Shown piece by piece: positions 1 to 8,350 of a stretch of 35,162 nt of DNA (within the stretch, counting starts at the first letter, position 1; each line of letters opens with the position of its first letter). The notes under the pieces are model-generated. The model was not told the DNA's origin and made no database searches. It worked only from the letters and a program-made list of their open reading frames with translations. The position numbers and the translations under genes were made by a program. Source of the DNA: Acidobacteriota bacterium (GTDB taxonomy: Bacteria; Acidobacteriota; Terriglobia; Bryobacterales; Bryobacteraceae); NCBI GenBank assembly GCA_017304135.1, contig JAFLBB010000052.1, positions 1 through 35,162 of the forward strand. The letters run 5' to 3'.

Positions 1-1127
1 CCGTAGGTGGAGATGCAGATGCCGTCGTGGAAATAGGCGACCGCGTTGTGCGCGATCACGTGTCCCGGCCCATACACCTTCACGGCGAAAAAGCTGCGCA
101 ACTGGTGCGACGGATAGATGCCCGCGGCACGACTGCCGGCCTGATTCCAACCGATGAGGCGCATCTGGTCCTCGCGGCCGAGAAACAGGTTGTCGGCAAT
201 ATAGAAGTCACTCGAACCGGCGTTCTCCGTCCAGACGCCCACGCCGATATCCTCAAACCGGCAGTGGCGAACGGTTAACCCAACAGCGCCCAGCACATCC
301 TTCTCACCGGCGAAGATGGCGATCTCCGTGTTGCGGAAGGTCAGCCCTTCGAAGATGTGGTGGGCTGATGCCATTACATCGAACAGCTTGCCGTTGCCGC
401 CGCCATCGAAGATCGCTTCACCGTCGCCCGCACCCTTGATCGTGATCGGCTTCTCGGCCGTGCCCTTCAGCGAGAGCGACCAGGACCCGGTAAAGGGCGC
501 GCTCAACGGGTCGACGTAGTTATGGCGCTCGGGGCGATACAGACCGGCATGGATGAGGATGGTGTCGCCCGGCTGCGCCTTCTTCATGCGAACCGCAGTC
601 CAATCACCGCGCCCTTCGCCGTAGTACGCCGCCTTCAGACCGATGAAGCTCGGCTCCTGGCGCGGGCCAACATGATCCGCCGGATAGACGTGCAGCACAC
701 GGCCTCCGGCATAGGGTGTCGGCTCGCCGCGCGTGGCCACGGTGACCCGCTGCTGCGCCTGTCCCGTGAGGCCATCGGGATCGCGCATCGTAAACTCGCA
801 CTCATAGCGAGTGGCGGGCTCGAGGTTCAGGATGCTGCCAGCAAAGCCATGCGGCACAGTGTAGGTCATGCTCTCGCGCTCACGATAGACGCGTTCGCCG
901 CCGATCCGCAACAGCGGCAGCGCCGGACGCCATGCCGCCGTGCCGGCCTTGCGGAAGCGCACCTCCACGGTGGCGTTGCGGTTCACATCGCCCTCGATGG
1001 CCCATTCGAAGCCAAGGTTCAGCAGCGTGGGGTGCTCGACATGAAAACGGCCGGGACGTGAAGCGTTCTGAGCCTGCAACGCGCAGGCGGCAAGCAGGGT
1101 GAGGGTGGCAACGCGCATGGAAATCAC
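1..1127 (-). CDS. Secreted right-handed beta-helix (pectate-lyase-fold) protein, C-terminus beyond the window
   Basis: About 375 codons are visible on the minus strand and the frame stays open at base 1, so the gene is partial. An N-terminal Sec signal (hydrophobic run around VATLTLLAACALQA) is followed by a stretch resembling a fibronectin-III domain (to about residue 125). Next comes a segment typical of parallel beta-helix proteins: 'GDTILIHAGLYRP', 'PITIKGAGDGEAIFDG', 'HHIFEGLTFRNTEIAIF' and 'VGLTVRHCRFEDIGVGV' show the short beta-strand periodicity of DUF1565/pectate-lyase-like coils. Such proteins are usually polysaccharide lyases, hydrolases or surface adhesins; no catalytic residues can be assigned. 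The GTG at 1127 is preferred over the in-frame ATG at 1118 because a TACTAT box ends 6 nt before it. The neighbours are a divergent hydrolase and a sulfatase, consistent with extracellular polymer breakdown. Confidence 0.75.
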   Translation of the reverse strand, partial: MISMRVATLTLLAACALQAQNASRPGRFHVEHPTLLNLGFEWAIEGDVNRNATVEVRFRKAGTAAWRPALPLLRIGGERVYRERESMTYTVPHGFAGSILNLEPATRYECEFTMRDPDGLTGQAQQRVTVATRGEPTPYAGGRVLHVYPADHVGPRQEPSFIGLKAAYYGEGRGDWTAVRMKKAQPGDTILIHAGLYRPERHNYVDPLSAPFTGSWSLSLKGTAEKPITIKGAGDGEAIFDGGGNGKLFDVMASAHHIFEGLTFRNTEIAIFAGEKDVLGAVGLTVRHCRFEDIGVGVWTENAGSSDFYIADNLFLGREDQMRLIGWNQAGSRAAGIYPSHQLRSFFAVKVYGPGHVIAHNAVAYFHDGICISTY

Positions 1128-1133
1128 TCGTCG

Positions 1134-1139
1134 ATAGTA
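1134..1139 (-). promoter_or_regulatory. -10-like hexamer TACTAT, 6 nt before the GTG at 1127
   Basis: On the minus strand TACTAT lies 6 nt upstream of GTG 1127, matching the spacing at other genes here. It predicts a leaderless or near-leaderless transcript. No convincing -35 hexamer is visible. The start choice and the motif call depend on each other. Confidence 0.4.
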
Positions 1140-1176
1140 CAGCAGCACGGCACGGACGCGCGGCGCCGTCTTCCGA

Positions 1177-1182
1177 TACCCT
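1177..1182 (+). promoter_or_regulatory. -10-like hexamer TACCCT, 6 nt before the GTG at 1189
   Basis: TACCCT fits TANNNT and sits exactly 6 nt before the GTG start of the hydrolase gene. No -35 box is evident. Transcription would begin at or next to the start codon. Confidence 0.4.
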
Positions 1183-1188
1183 GGAGCG

Positions 1189-2052
1189 GTGTTGTGTTCG
1201 CGAAGATCAGCGCTCACATTGCTGGCCGGGGGCGCAGCCTCGGCGCAAACTGAATACCCCGATATTCGGAGCGTACCGCCTGATTTGCAAACACCGCCGG
1301 TCGAGCCCGGCGATGCCGCCGCGGGTAAGCGCGTCAGGCAGTCCATTGCCCGCTGGCAAGGCACCGAGGTGCACCACGCTCTCTACCTTCCGCGCGATTG
1401 GAAGCCCGGCGGACGCTATCCGGTGATCGTGGAATACGCGGGCAATGGCAACTACCGCAACCGTTTCGGCGATGTGTCCGAGGGGACTGTCGAGGGTTCC
1501 AACCTCGGCTACGGCCTTTCCGGCGGCACAGGCTTCCTGTGGCTGTGCCTGCCCTACGTGAATGCGCGCGAACAGCGCAACCAGGAGTTGTGGTGGGGCG
1601 ATGTGGATGCCACGGTGGAGTACGCGCGACTGGCTGTGAGCGAGGCCTGCACCCGCTTTGGTGGCGACCCGCGCCGCGTAATCCTGGCCGGCTTCTCGCG
1701 CGGGGCCATCGCATGCAACTACATCGGGCTACGCACCGACGCCATCGCCGCCCTGTGGGCCGGCTTCATTCCTTACAGCCACTACGACGGCGTGCGCGAA
1801 ACCTGGCCCTATGCCGACTGCGATCGCGCTTCCGCCCGCAGCCGCCTGGAACGACTGCGTGGGCGGCCGCAGTTCATCATTCATGAGAACTCAGTCGAGG
1901 ACACACGCCACTACCTGGAGAACACCGGCGTGAACGGCGGCTTCACGTTTCGCACACTCGCCTTTCGCAACCACAACGACGCCTGGACGCTGCGCGACAT
2001 TCCAGAACGACGCGCCGTGCGGCAATGGCTATCCAACCTCGCCGGACGCTAA
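1189..2052 (+). CDS. Exported alpha/beta-hydrolase (esterase/PHB-depolymerase-like)
   Basis: A 287-residue protein with a GTG start. The N-terminus (SRRSALTLLAGGAASA) has a twin-arginine pair followed by a hydrophobic run and an AxA-type cleavage site, so Tat or Sec export is likely. The nucleophile elbow is GFSRG with Ser170, preceded by a strand (RRVILA) and followed by a helix, as in alpha/beta hydrolases. The likely catalytic His is H262 in RNHNDAW near the C-terminus; the acid residue is not clear. 'YPVIVEYAGNGNY' forms the early strand and oxyanion region. The length suits a single-domain esterase or feruloyl-esterase-like enzyme. Substrate is unknown. The sulfatase gene follows 41 bp later with its own -10-like box, so the two need not be one operon. 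Confidence 0.75.
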   Translation: MLCSRRSALTLLAGGAASAQTEYPDIRSVPPDLQTPPVEPGDAAAGKRVRQSIARWQGTEVHHALYLPRDWKPGGRYPVIVEYAGNGNYRNRFGDVSEGTVEGSNLGYGLSGGTGFLWLCLPYVNAREQRNQELWWGDVDATVEYARLAVSEACTRFGGDPRRVILAGFSRGAIACNYIGLRTDAIAALWAGFIPYSHYDGVRETWPYADCDRASARSRLERLRGRPQFIIHENSVEDTRHYLENTGVNGGFTFRTLAFRNHNDAWTLRDIPERRAVRQWLSNLAGR

Positions 2053-2081
2053 GCGCGCGTGTGCCTGTGCCGCCTGGATGA

Positions 2082-2087
2082 TAGCCT
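2082..2087 (+). promoter_or_regulatory. -10-like hexamer TAGCCT, 6 nt before the GTG at 2094
   Basis: TAGCCT directly abuts an in-frame GTG at 2088 and lies 6 nt before a second GTG at 2094. The 6-nt spacing used elsewhere in the window favours 2094 as the true start of the sulfatase. Confidence 0.4.
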
Positions 2088-2093
2088 GTGCAC

Positions 2094-3599
2094 GTGGCAC
2101 ACATCCTCACCCGGCGCGCCGTGCTGGCCGCACCGCTGGCCGCCCCACTGACGGCGATGGCGCAACGCCCGCGGCGTCTCAATGTACTCATGATCGCTGT
2201 CGATGACCTGCGGCCCGAACTGGGCTGCTATGGCAGTCCGATTGTGAAGAGCCCCAATATCGATCGCCTGGCGCGAAGCGGGGTGCTCTTCCGCCGCGCC
2301 TATTGCCAGCAGGCCGTCTGCTCACCGTCGCGCTCCAGCCTGATGACGGGCACGCGTCCGGACACGACGAAGGTGTGGGATCTGGACACTCACTTCCGCA
2401 CGGCGATTCCCGATGTCGTGACGCTGCCGCAGCACTTCAAGCAACACGGGTATTTCGCGCAAGGCATGGGAAAGCTCTATCACGGCGGCTTCGATGACGA
2501 GGCCTCCTGGTCGGTGCCGTGGACCACGCCTCGCGCGCCGCAACAGCCCTATGCGCTCGAAGAGAACCGGGCGATCGTGCGCAAGCGGCAGGCCGAGGTG
2601 GGCGCCGGAGCGAAGAAGGGGCCGGGCCGCCCCCGCACCAACGGTCCCGCCTACGAGAGCGCCGACGTTCCCGACAATGCCTACCAGGACGGTGCGGTCG
2701 CCGACCTCGCCGTATCGACACTGCGGGAGCGCGCGCTTCATCCTGAACAACCGTTCTGGCTGGGCGTTGGCTTCATCAAGCCCCACTTGCCGTTCGTCGC
2801 GCCGAAGAAGTACTGGGATCTCTACGACCCGGCGAAGATCCAGCTGGCGACGAATCCATTCCGTCCCAAGAATGCACCTGACTATGCCGTACTGCCGGGC
2901 GGCGAGTTGCGCAACTACTACGGCATCCCCGCCGGACAGATCCCCGACGACCTGGCGCGCACGCTGAAACACGGCTACTACGCGGCCATCAGCTACATGG
3001 ATGCGCAGTTGGGCCGCGTGCTCGACGCCCTGGAAAGCAACGGCTTGGCCGGCAACACCGTGGTCGCGCTATGGGGCGACCATGGTTGGAAACTGGGCGA
3101 GCACGATGGCTGGTGCAAGCACAGCAACGTGGAGAACGACACTCATGCTCCGTTGCTGATCGCCTCGCCGGCGCTGGGCCGCGGCGCGGGGCAAAGCACC
3201 TCGGCGCTGGCCGAGTTCGTCGATCTCTACCCCACGCTGGTCGATTTGTGCGGCCTGCCACAACCGCGGCATTTGGAAGGAACCAGCCTTGTGCCCGTGC
3301 TGCGTGATCCGGCACGGGGCAGCGTGAAGAGCGCCGCCTTCAGCCAGTATCCGCGGCAGGGCGCACGCGGCGTCCGGCTGATGGGCTACAGCATGCGGAC
3401 CGAGCGCTACCGCCTCACGCGCTGGGTGCACCGTGACGACCCCAGCAAGGTGGACGCCGTCGAGTTGTATGACCACTCGAAGGATCCCCAGGAAAACACC
3501 AACATCGCGGGAGATCCCGCGCTGGCGGGCACGCTCGCACAGCTCACCCGCCAATGGGAAGCCGGTTGGCGCGGAGCGCGGCTCCGCATTCGCCCATGA
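2094..3599 (+). CDS. Secreted sulfatase, iduronate-2-sulfatase-like
   Basis: A 501-residue type I sulfatase. The exported N-terminus contains TRRAVLAAP, a possible Tat motif. The N-terminal core reads NVLMIAVDDLRPELGCYG (metal-binding Asp pair), SPNIDRLARSGVLF, then CSPSRSSLMTG, where Cys76 is the residue normally converted to formylglycine in the CxPSR signature. 'RPDTTKVWDL' and 'GKLYHGG' follow as in iduronate-2-sulfatases. 'LWGDHGWKLGEH' supplies later active-site residues. The protein should remove sulfate esters from a polysaccharide in the periplasm or outside the cell. No formylglycine-generating enzyme or anaerobic maturase is encoded in the window. It ends 4 bp from the stop of the convergent receptor gene. 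GTG 2088 is an alternative start. The sulfatase class is very secure; the exact substrate is inferred. Confidence 0.9.
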   Translation: MAHILTRRAVLAAPLAAPLTAMAQRPRRLNVLMIAVDDLRPELGCYGSPIVKSPNIDRLARSGVLFRRAYCQQAVCSPSRSSLMTGTRPDTTKVWDLDTHFRTAIPDVVTLPQHFKQHGYFAQGMGKLYHGGFDDEASWSVPWTTPRAPQQPYALEENRAIVRKRQAEVGAGAKKGPGRPRTNGPAYESADVPDNAYQDGAVADLAVSTLRERALHPEQPFWLGVGFIKPHLPFVAPKKYWDLYDPAKIQLATNPFRPKNAPDYAVLPGGELRNYYGIPAGQIPDDLARTLKHGYYAAISYMDAQLGRVLDALESNGLAGNTVVALWGDHGWKLGEHDGWCKHSNVENDTHAPLLIASPALGRGAGQSTSALAEFVDLYPTLVDLCGLPQPRHLEGTSLVPVLRDPARGSVKSAAFSQYPRQGARGVRLMGYSMRTERYRLTRWVHRDDPSKVDAVELYDHSKDPQENTNIAGDPALAGTLAQLTRQWEAGWRGARLRIRP

Positions 3600-3603
3600 C
3601 CGG

Positions 3604-6600
3604 TCAGAACGAGTACTTCAGCGCGAACTGAATCTGCCGCAACTGGCTTGTGGAACGGATGCGGCCGAAGGCGGCATTGGGGTTGGCGCCCTGCGTCCCC
3701 CAGGCTCCCGAAGGACGGCCCCACGCCGGATGGTTCGGCGCATTGAACATCTCCATGCGGAATTGGAGTGTGTGATTCTCATGGATGCGGAAGTCCTTCA
3801 TCGTGGAGAAGTCGACATTCCAATTGGAAGGCGCCCGTAGCGAGTTACGCGCGCAGTTGCCGAACTGGCCCGCGGTAACGTTCGTGAAGGCCTCGCGAAC
3901 AAAGTAACGATCGGATGTGGGACTGCTCGCCACCGGATCGACACCGGCTACACAGTTCAACCGGTTGGAGTGCGGGAAGCCGGCGCCCATACCCGCTGCG
4001 TCCCAGGACTCCGGGTTGATCGACGTGCCGCTCTGCATCGTCGTGATGGTGGACAGCTGCCAGCCGCCAATGAACTTGTCGAGGATCGCATTGCTGTTGG
4101 CGAACGGCTGGCCCTTGCCGAACGGCAGGTTGTAGAGGACCGACATCACGAAGCGATGGGGAATATCGAACCCGGCATAGCCGTAGTCGCAAGTGCGGCA
4201 GCGCTGGTTCATGAGCGTGAAGTCAGAGCCCGTGCCGCGGATGGCCGAGTTCTCATCGAGCGCCTTTGACCACGTGTAGCTGAACATCGCCGTGAGCCGG
4301 CTGGAGAACCGCTGCGTCAACTTTGAGGAGAAGGCGTTGTAGTTGCCGATGCCGTCGCCGTTGAGAAACTGAATGCCGTGCCATTCCGGATACGGCTCGC
4401 GGGCGTCGAACGTCGTGATGCCGGGCAGCGGCGCGTTGGCGTTCACCAGATAATTCACCTTGCGGCTGGAGTTCCCTGTGTAGCCGACCTCAAGCACGGA
4501 ATTCTGACCCAGGGTCCGCTGCACGTTGAACAGATATTGGATGGAATAGGTTGTTCTCAGGTTATCGTCAGCGCCCCAGGTGAGCCCCGGCGCGAACCGC
4601 ACGGGGAGTTGCGCCGTGTTGATGTAGTTGCTGTAGGTCAGCGTGGGCACGCCCTGCTGATCGATGACCGGATTGGCGCGCCCGCCGGCGGCGCGGCTCA
4701 TATCGAAGATCGAGTTCTTGCTCTCCTGCGCATAAAACACGCCCGCTCCGGCGCGGAACGACCATTTCGCTGACGGGCTGAACGCGAGGCCCAGCCGCGG
4801 AGCGAAGTTGTTGCGGTCTGTTGTAATCAGCCGGTCACCCAAACGCCCGTCGCGCGCCAGTTGCACCGGTCCGGTGAACCGGAAGGCCAAATCATCATAA
4901 AAGTCACCCTGGCCGGTGCGCACGAAGACCGGATGCAGATTGACATCCGGCACATTGGCGATGGAAGGCAGCGCCTGCCGGAGCTGGAAATTCGGCTGCA
5001 GTCCGAACTTGTCGAGCAGCGGTTGGGCCAGTTCGTACCGCAGTCCAAGGTTGATGGTCAGTCGAGGCGTCACCTTGTACACGTCGTCGACATAGAAAGC
5101 GATCTCGTTGTTGCGGAAGTCGCCGCGCGCCAGCGCCACCGCGGCTTCGACCGTGCTCGGGGAGCCCAGCAACAGATCCGCTCCGTTGTAACCGCCGGTG
5201 AGCGTGTTGCCGTTGCCCGTGAAACTGCCCGTGTGCGTGAAGCGGCCGCGGGCAAACTCATTGCCCACCTGCAAAAACTGGTTATAGCGATACTCGCCGC
5301 CAAAGCGGATCGAGTGTTTGCCCGTCATCCACGAGAAGTTGTCCACCACCTGGTAAATCTTGTTGTCGATGCTGAATGGGCCGTTTGCGTCGTTGCCGAA
5401 CCGGTTGAGCGTGCTCCCCGTCAGGTTCACGTCGGGAATTCCCCATGAGTTCGGATCGGTGACCTTGATCGGTGTGTTTAACTTTTCGTTCGCGTTCTCC
5501 ACACCGGCCAGCTCCTGGCTGATGTTGTTGAACATGGAGTTGTAGCCGAAGCGGAACTCATTCACCTTGGAGGAAGTGAACACACGCGTGTTGGAGAGCA
5601 CCCACTGGCTGGCACGCGAGTAGAGTTGCGTGCCGTTGAGCTTGACGCCGGGTGTCGTGGTGAGCTCATCGGTCCAGGAATAGCGGCCGAACCACTGGGA
5701 ATTGGCGCTCTCATTGAAGTCGACACGCCCGGTGAACTGGTCCTTATCCACTGGCGTCTTGGCCGTCCACTCGTAGTTCCGATTGGGCAGTCCGCTCTGC
5801 GTAAGATTGGGCAGCGGGGCAAACGAGTCGAGCAGATACTTCGCGCCGGGGCTGATGCGCGACGCGGGAATCTGGTTGCCCGCGAACGGCGTCGAGGTCA
5901 CGGTGAACCCGGAGCCGTTGGGGTTGGGCGTGCGCACGCGCGTATTGGGGTCCTGCAGCGCCGAAGCCACCACGGAGAAATCGCCGTTGCGCATGGCCGG
6001 AGTCATGGTGGTGAAGAAACTGGGCACTGATCGGCGCGACTTAAACCCTTCATAGTTGGCCATGAAGAAGATCCGGTTCTTGCCATCGAGGAGCTTGGGA
6101 ATCTGGATGGGCCCTGAGAGCGTGCCGCCATATTGGTTCTGCCGGTAGGGAGCCTTGAGGGGCGCCACCTGGTTGGGGCTCTCCGGATCCTTGAAGAAGT
6201 ACGGCCTGGCGTCGAGCTTGTCGTTGCGCAGGAACTCAAACAAGGCGCCGTGATATTGGTTCGATCCCCCCTTGGTGGAAACGTTGATCTGGCCGGCTCC
6301 ACGGCCGAACTCGGCGGGATAGACGCCGGTCTGCACCTTGAACTCCTGCAGCGCCTCCACCGAGGGCAGCACGATGTAGAGATTGAAATTGATGTCCGTA
6401 TTGGTGATGCCATCCAGCGTGTAGTTGCTCCAGGCTGACCGCGCGCCCGCCATCGAGATGGTCAACTCCGACCGGGTCCCGCCCTGGCGGCCCGCCGCCT
6501 GCGCCGCTTGATTGAAGCCGTAGGTAACATTCGGACTCAGCGCCACCAGGCTGAAAAAGTTGCGTCCATTCAGCGGCAGCTCAGTGATGCGCTTTTGTTC

Positions 6601-7017
6601 AATCACCGTACCGACCGTCGCGTCCTCGGTGGTGAGCAGCGGCAGCGCGCTCGACACCTCCACCATCTCGCTCACCTGGCCGACCTCCAGCGAGAAGTCG
6701 ACTCGCGCCGTCTGCTGCACCTGCAATTCAACGCTTGAGCGGGAAGCCGACTTGAAGCCATCGCGCTCGGCCTTCACCTCGTACAGGCCCGGCACGAGGG
6801 CGGGGATGGTGTAGGCCCCATCCTCGTTGGTTGTCGCGTTTCGAATGCCGTTCGTTGCTGTATTGCGAACCGTGATGGCCGCCCCCGCGACGACAGCACC
6901 CGATGAGTCTTTCACCTCGCCGGTGACCGTACCCAGTGTTTGCGCCCCCAGGTTCATGGACCATAGGCACATCGCGAGAAAGGCGGACAACAGAGACCGC
7001 CGGATGGTTGGCGACAT
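3604..7017 (-). CDS. Oar-type TonB-dependent receptor with carboxypeptidase-regulatory domain
   Basis: A 1137-residue outer-membrane protein. A Sec signal (about residues 1-26) is followed by a carboxypeptidase-regulatory/Cna-B-like domain (about 28-110, 'GTVTGEVKDSSGAVVAGA' and 'TTNEDGAYTIPALVPGLYEV'). A plug region follows ('ITELPLNGRNFFSLVALSPNV'), then a long beta-barrel with a terminal aromatic residue (KYSF). This architecture is the acidobacterial Oar-like family, thought to move large ligands across the outer membrane. The frame stays open upstream to 7227, but ATG 7017 is chosen because it starts the signal peptide and is preceded by GGGGAGG with 6 nt spacing; the upstream extension is arginine-rich and unlike a protein start. 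The gene is divergent from the sialidase-like gene and converges on the sulfatase with a 4-bp gap. Ligand unknown. Confidence 0.93.
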   Translation of the reverse strand: MSPTIRRSLLSAFLAMCLWSMNLGAQTLGTVTGEVKDSSGAVVAGAAITVRNTATNGIRNATTNEDGAYTIPALVPGLYEVKAERDGFKSASRSSVELQVQQTARVDFSLEVGQVSEMVEVSSALPLLTTEDATVGTVIEQKRITELPLNGRNFFSLVALSPNVTYGFNQAAQAAGRQGGTRSELTISMAGARSAWSNYTLDGITNTDINFNLYIVLPSVEALQEFKVQTGVYPAEFGRGAGQINVSTKGGSNQYHGALFEFLRNDKLDARPYFFKDPESPNQVAPLKAPYRQNQYGGTLSGPIQIPKLLDGKNRIFFMANYEGFKSRRSVPSFFTTMTPAMRNGDFSVVASALQDPNTRVRTPNPNGSGFTVTSTPFAGNQIPASRISPGAKYLLDSFAPLPNLTQSGLPNRNYEWTAKTPVDKDQFTGRVDFNESANSQWFGRYSWTDELTTTPGVKLNGTQLYSRASQWVLSNTRVFTSSKVNEFRFGYNSMFNNISQELAGVENANEKLNTPIKVTDPNSWGIPDVNLTGSTLNRFGNDANGPFSIDNKIYQVVDNFSWMTGKHSIRFGGEYRYNQFLQVGNEFARGRFTHTGSFTGNGNTLTGGYNGADLLLGSPSTVEAAVALARGDFRNNEIAFYVDDVYKVTPRLTINLGLRYELAQPLLDKFGLQPNFQLRQALPSIANVPDVNLHPVFVRTGQGDFYDDLAFRFTGPVQLARDGRLGDRLITTDRNNFAPRLGLAFSPSAKWSFRAGAGVFYAQESKNSIFDMSRAAGGRANPVIDQQGVPTLTYSNYINTAQLPVRFAPGLTWGADDNLRTTYSIQYLFNVQRTLGQNSVLEVGYTGNSSRKVNYLVNANAPLPGITTFDAREPYPEWHGIQFLNGDGIGNYNAFSSKLTQRFSSRLTAMFSYTWSKALDENSAIRGTGSDFTLMNQRCRTCDYGYAGFDIPHRFVMSVLYNLPFGKGQPFANSNAILDKFIGGWQLSTITTMQSGTSINPESWDAAGMGAGFPHSNRLNCVAGVDPVASSPTSDRYFVREAFTNVTAGQFGNCARNSLRAPSNWNVDFSTMKDFRIHENHTLQFRMEMFNAPNHPAWGRPSGAWGTQGANPNAAFGRIRSTSQLRQIQFALKYSF

Positions 7018-7086
7018 GGAAACCTCCCCAAAGCTCTCGTGTAACGCGAAATCAGACAAACCTACACGTCTTTTTCGATGGGGGGA

Positions 7087-7092
7087 AGTATA
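7087..7092 (-). promoter_or_regulatory. Possible -10 box TATACT of the receptor gene
   Basis: On the minus strand TATACT lies about 70 nt before ATG 7017, which would give a leader of roughly 60 nt carrying the GGGGAGG Shine-Dalgarno sequence. No clear -35 box is seen at 16-18 nt. The second receptor gene also has TATACT plus a strong Shine-Dalgarno sequence. The rest of the 202-bp divergent spacer (7018-7219) shows nothing else I can name. Confidence 0.3.
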
Positions 7093-7199
7093 CCAGCATC
7101 GGAGTTGAAAAAGGAGCCCCACCCCTGTTCCTGTCCAGGGTCGAGTCGAAGCGATTCGCCTCCTCCGCCAGCGCCATGCGCGCCCCCAAGCTGCGAGGA

Positions 7200-7205
7200 T
7201 AGTCT
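7200..7205 (+). promoter_or_regulatory. -10-like hexamer TAGTCT before the sialidase-like gene
   Basis: TAGTCT is 14 nt from ATG 7220, so the leader would be about 7-8 nt. That is slightly longer than at the other genes, and the intervening 'gaagaga' is only a weak Shine-Dalgarno candidate. Confidence 0.25.
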
Positions 7206-7219
7206 GAAGAGAAACCCTG

Positions 7220-8329
7220 ATGCGCACAACGAACCTCCTTCTATCCGCCTGCCTTCTGGCGACGGCGATGCCCGCTCAACAGGCGCCGCGAGTCGTCGAA
7301 CACCTGAAGGTCCACCACGAGCAAGGCCGCTACGGCGGCTGGCCCGCCAATCACGGCGTCTGGTCCTGGGGCAGCGAAATCCTCGTCGGATTCGAACTCG
7401 GCTACTTCAAGGACAACCCCACCGGCCACGACATCGACTACAACCGCCCCGCTGAGCATGTGCTGGCCCGCAGTCTCGACGCCGGCAAGACCTGGAAACT
7501 GGAGCGCCCCGAAGGCCTGCGCCCGCCGCCCGGCTCGCGCATCGCCAACGTCCCCGCCGCACTCACCGGCAAAGCGCCCGTCGATTGTCCCGGTGGCATC
7601 GACTTCACCCACCCCGACTTCGTCATCACCTTCCGCATGACCTCAATCCACGATGGCGAGTCGCGCTTCCACTATTCGATGGACCGCGGCCACTCCTGGC
7701 TCGGCCCCTGCAAGCTTCCCAACTTCGGGCAACCCGGCACCGCCGCCCGCACCGACTATCTCGTCAACGGCAAGAACGACCTGACGGCGTTTCTCACCGC
7801 GGCGAAATCAAACGGACGCGAAGGGCGCGTCATTTGCGTCCGCACGCGCGACGGCGGCAAGACCTGGAACATGGTCTCCTTCGTCGGCCCTGAGCCGGAA
7901 GACTTCGCCATCATGCCTTCGTCGGTCCGCGTCGGCCCCTCCGACATCGTCACCGCCATCCGCCGGCGCCGTTGGATCGACATCCATCGTTCGTTCAACA
8001 ACGGCGAATCCTGGCAGTTCGTCAACCAGGCCACGATGGACATCGGCGGCAATCCTCCCAGCCTGGTCCGCCTCGGCGACGGCCGGCTTGCCGTCACCTA
8101 TGGCTACCGTCTGCAGCCCTATGGCATCCGCGCCCGCATCAGTTCCGACAACGGCTTGACGTGGAGCAGCGAGATCATTCTGCGCCAGGACGGCGGCGGC
8201 ACCGACCTCGGCTACACGCGCACCGTGCAGCGCCCCGACGGGCTGCTCGTCACCGTTTACTACTACAACGAAGACGCCTCCAAGGAACGCTTCATCGGCG
8301 GGACCATCTGGGATCCCGGCCGCCCGTAG
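7220..8329 (+). CDS. Secreted sialidase-like (BNR/Asp-box) beta-propeller protein
   Basis: A 369-residue protein with a Sec signal (residues 1 to about 20, ending MPAQ). Five Asp-box repeats are visible: SLDAGKTW (85-92), SMDRGHSW (153-160), TRDGGKTW (209-216), SFNNGESW (258-265) and SSDNGLTW (308-315). They are spaced as in six-bladed sialidase propellers. Asp boxes are structural, so they do not prove sialidase activity; the Arg triad of true sialidases cannot be assigned with certainty. Related acidobacterial and planctomycetal proteins are annotated 'exo-alpha-sialidase' or 'sialidase family protein'. It is most likely a secreted glycoside-active or glycan-binding protein. It ends 21 bp from the convergent quinoprotein gene. 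Confidence 0.85.
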   Translation: MRTTNLLLSACLLATAMPAQQAPRVVEHLKVHHEQGRYGGWPANHGVWSWGSEILVGFELGYFKDNPTGHDIDYNRPAEHVLARSLDAGKTWKLERPEGLRPPPGSRIANVPAALTGKAPVDCPGGIDFTHPDFVITFRMTSIHDGESRFHYSMDRGHSWLGPCKLPNFGQPGTAARTDYLVNGKNDLTAFLTAAKSNGREGRVICVRTRDGGKTWNMVSFVGPEPEDFAIMPSSVRVGPSDIVTAIRRRRWIDIHRSFNNGESWQFVNQATMDIGGNPPSLVRLGDGRLAVTYGYRLQPYGIRARISSDNGLTWSSEIILRQDGGGTDLGYTRTVQRPDGLLVTVYYYNEDASKERFIGGTIWDPGRP

Positions 8330-8350
8330 CCGCAACCGGAACAGGACTCC

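Noticed and set aside
7018..7227. A 70-residue N-terminal extension of the first receptor from an upstream start at 7227
   Set aside because: The extension is Arg/Trp-rich, precedes the signal peptide and overlaps the divergent gene. The ATG at 7017 has a strong Shine-Dalgarno sequence and begins the signal peptide.
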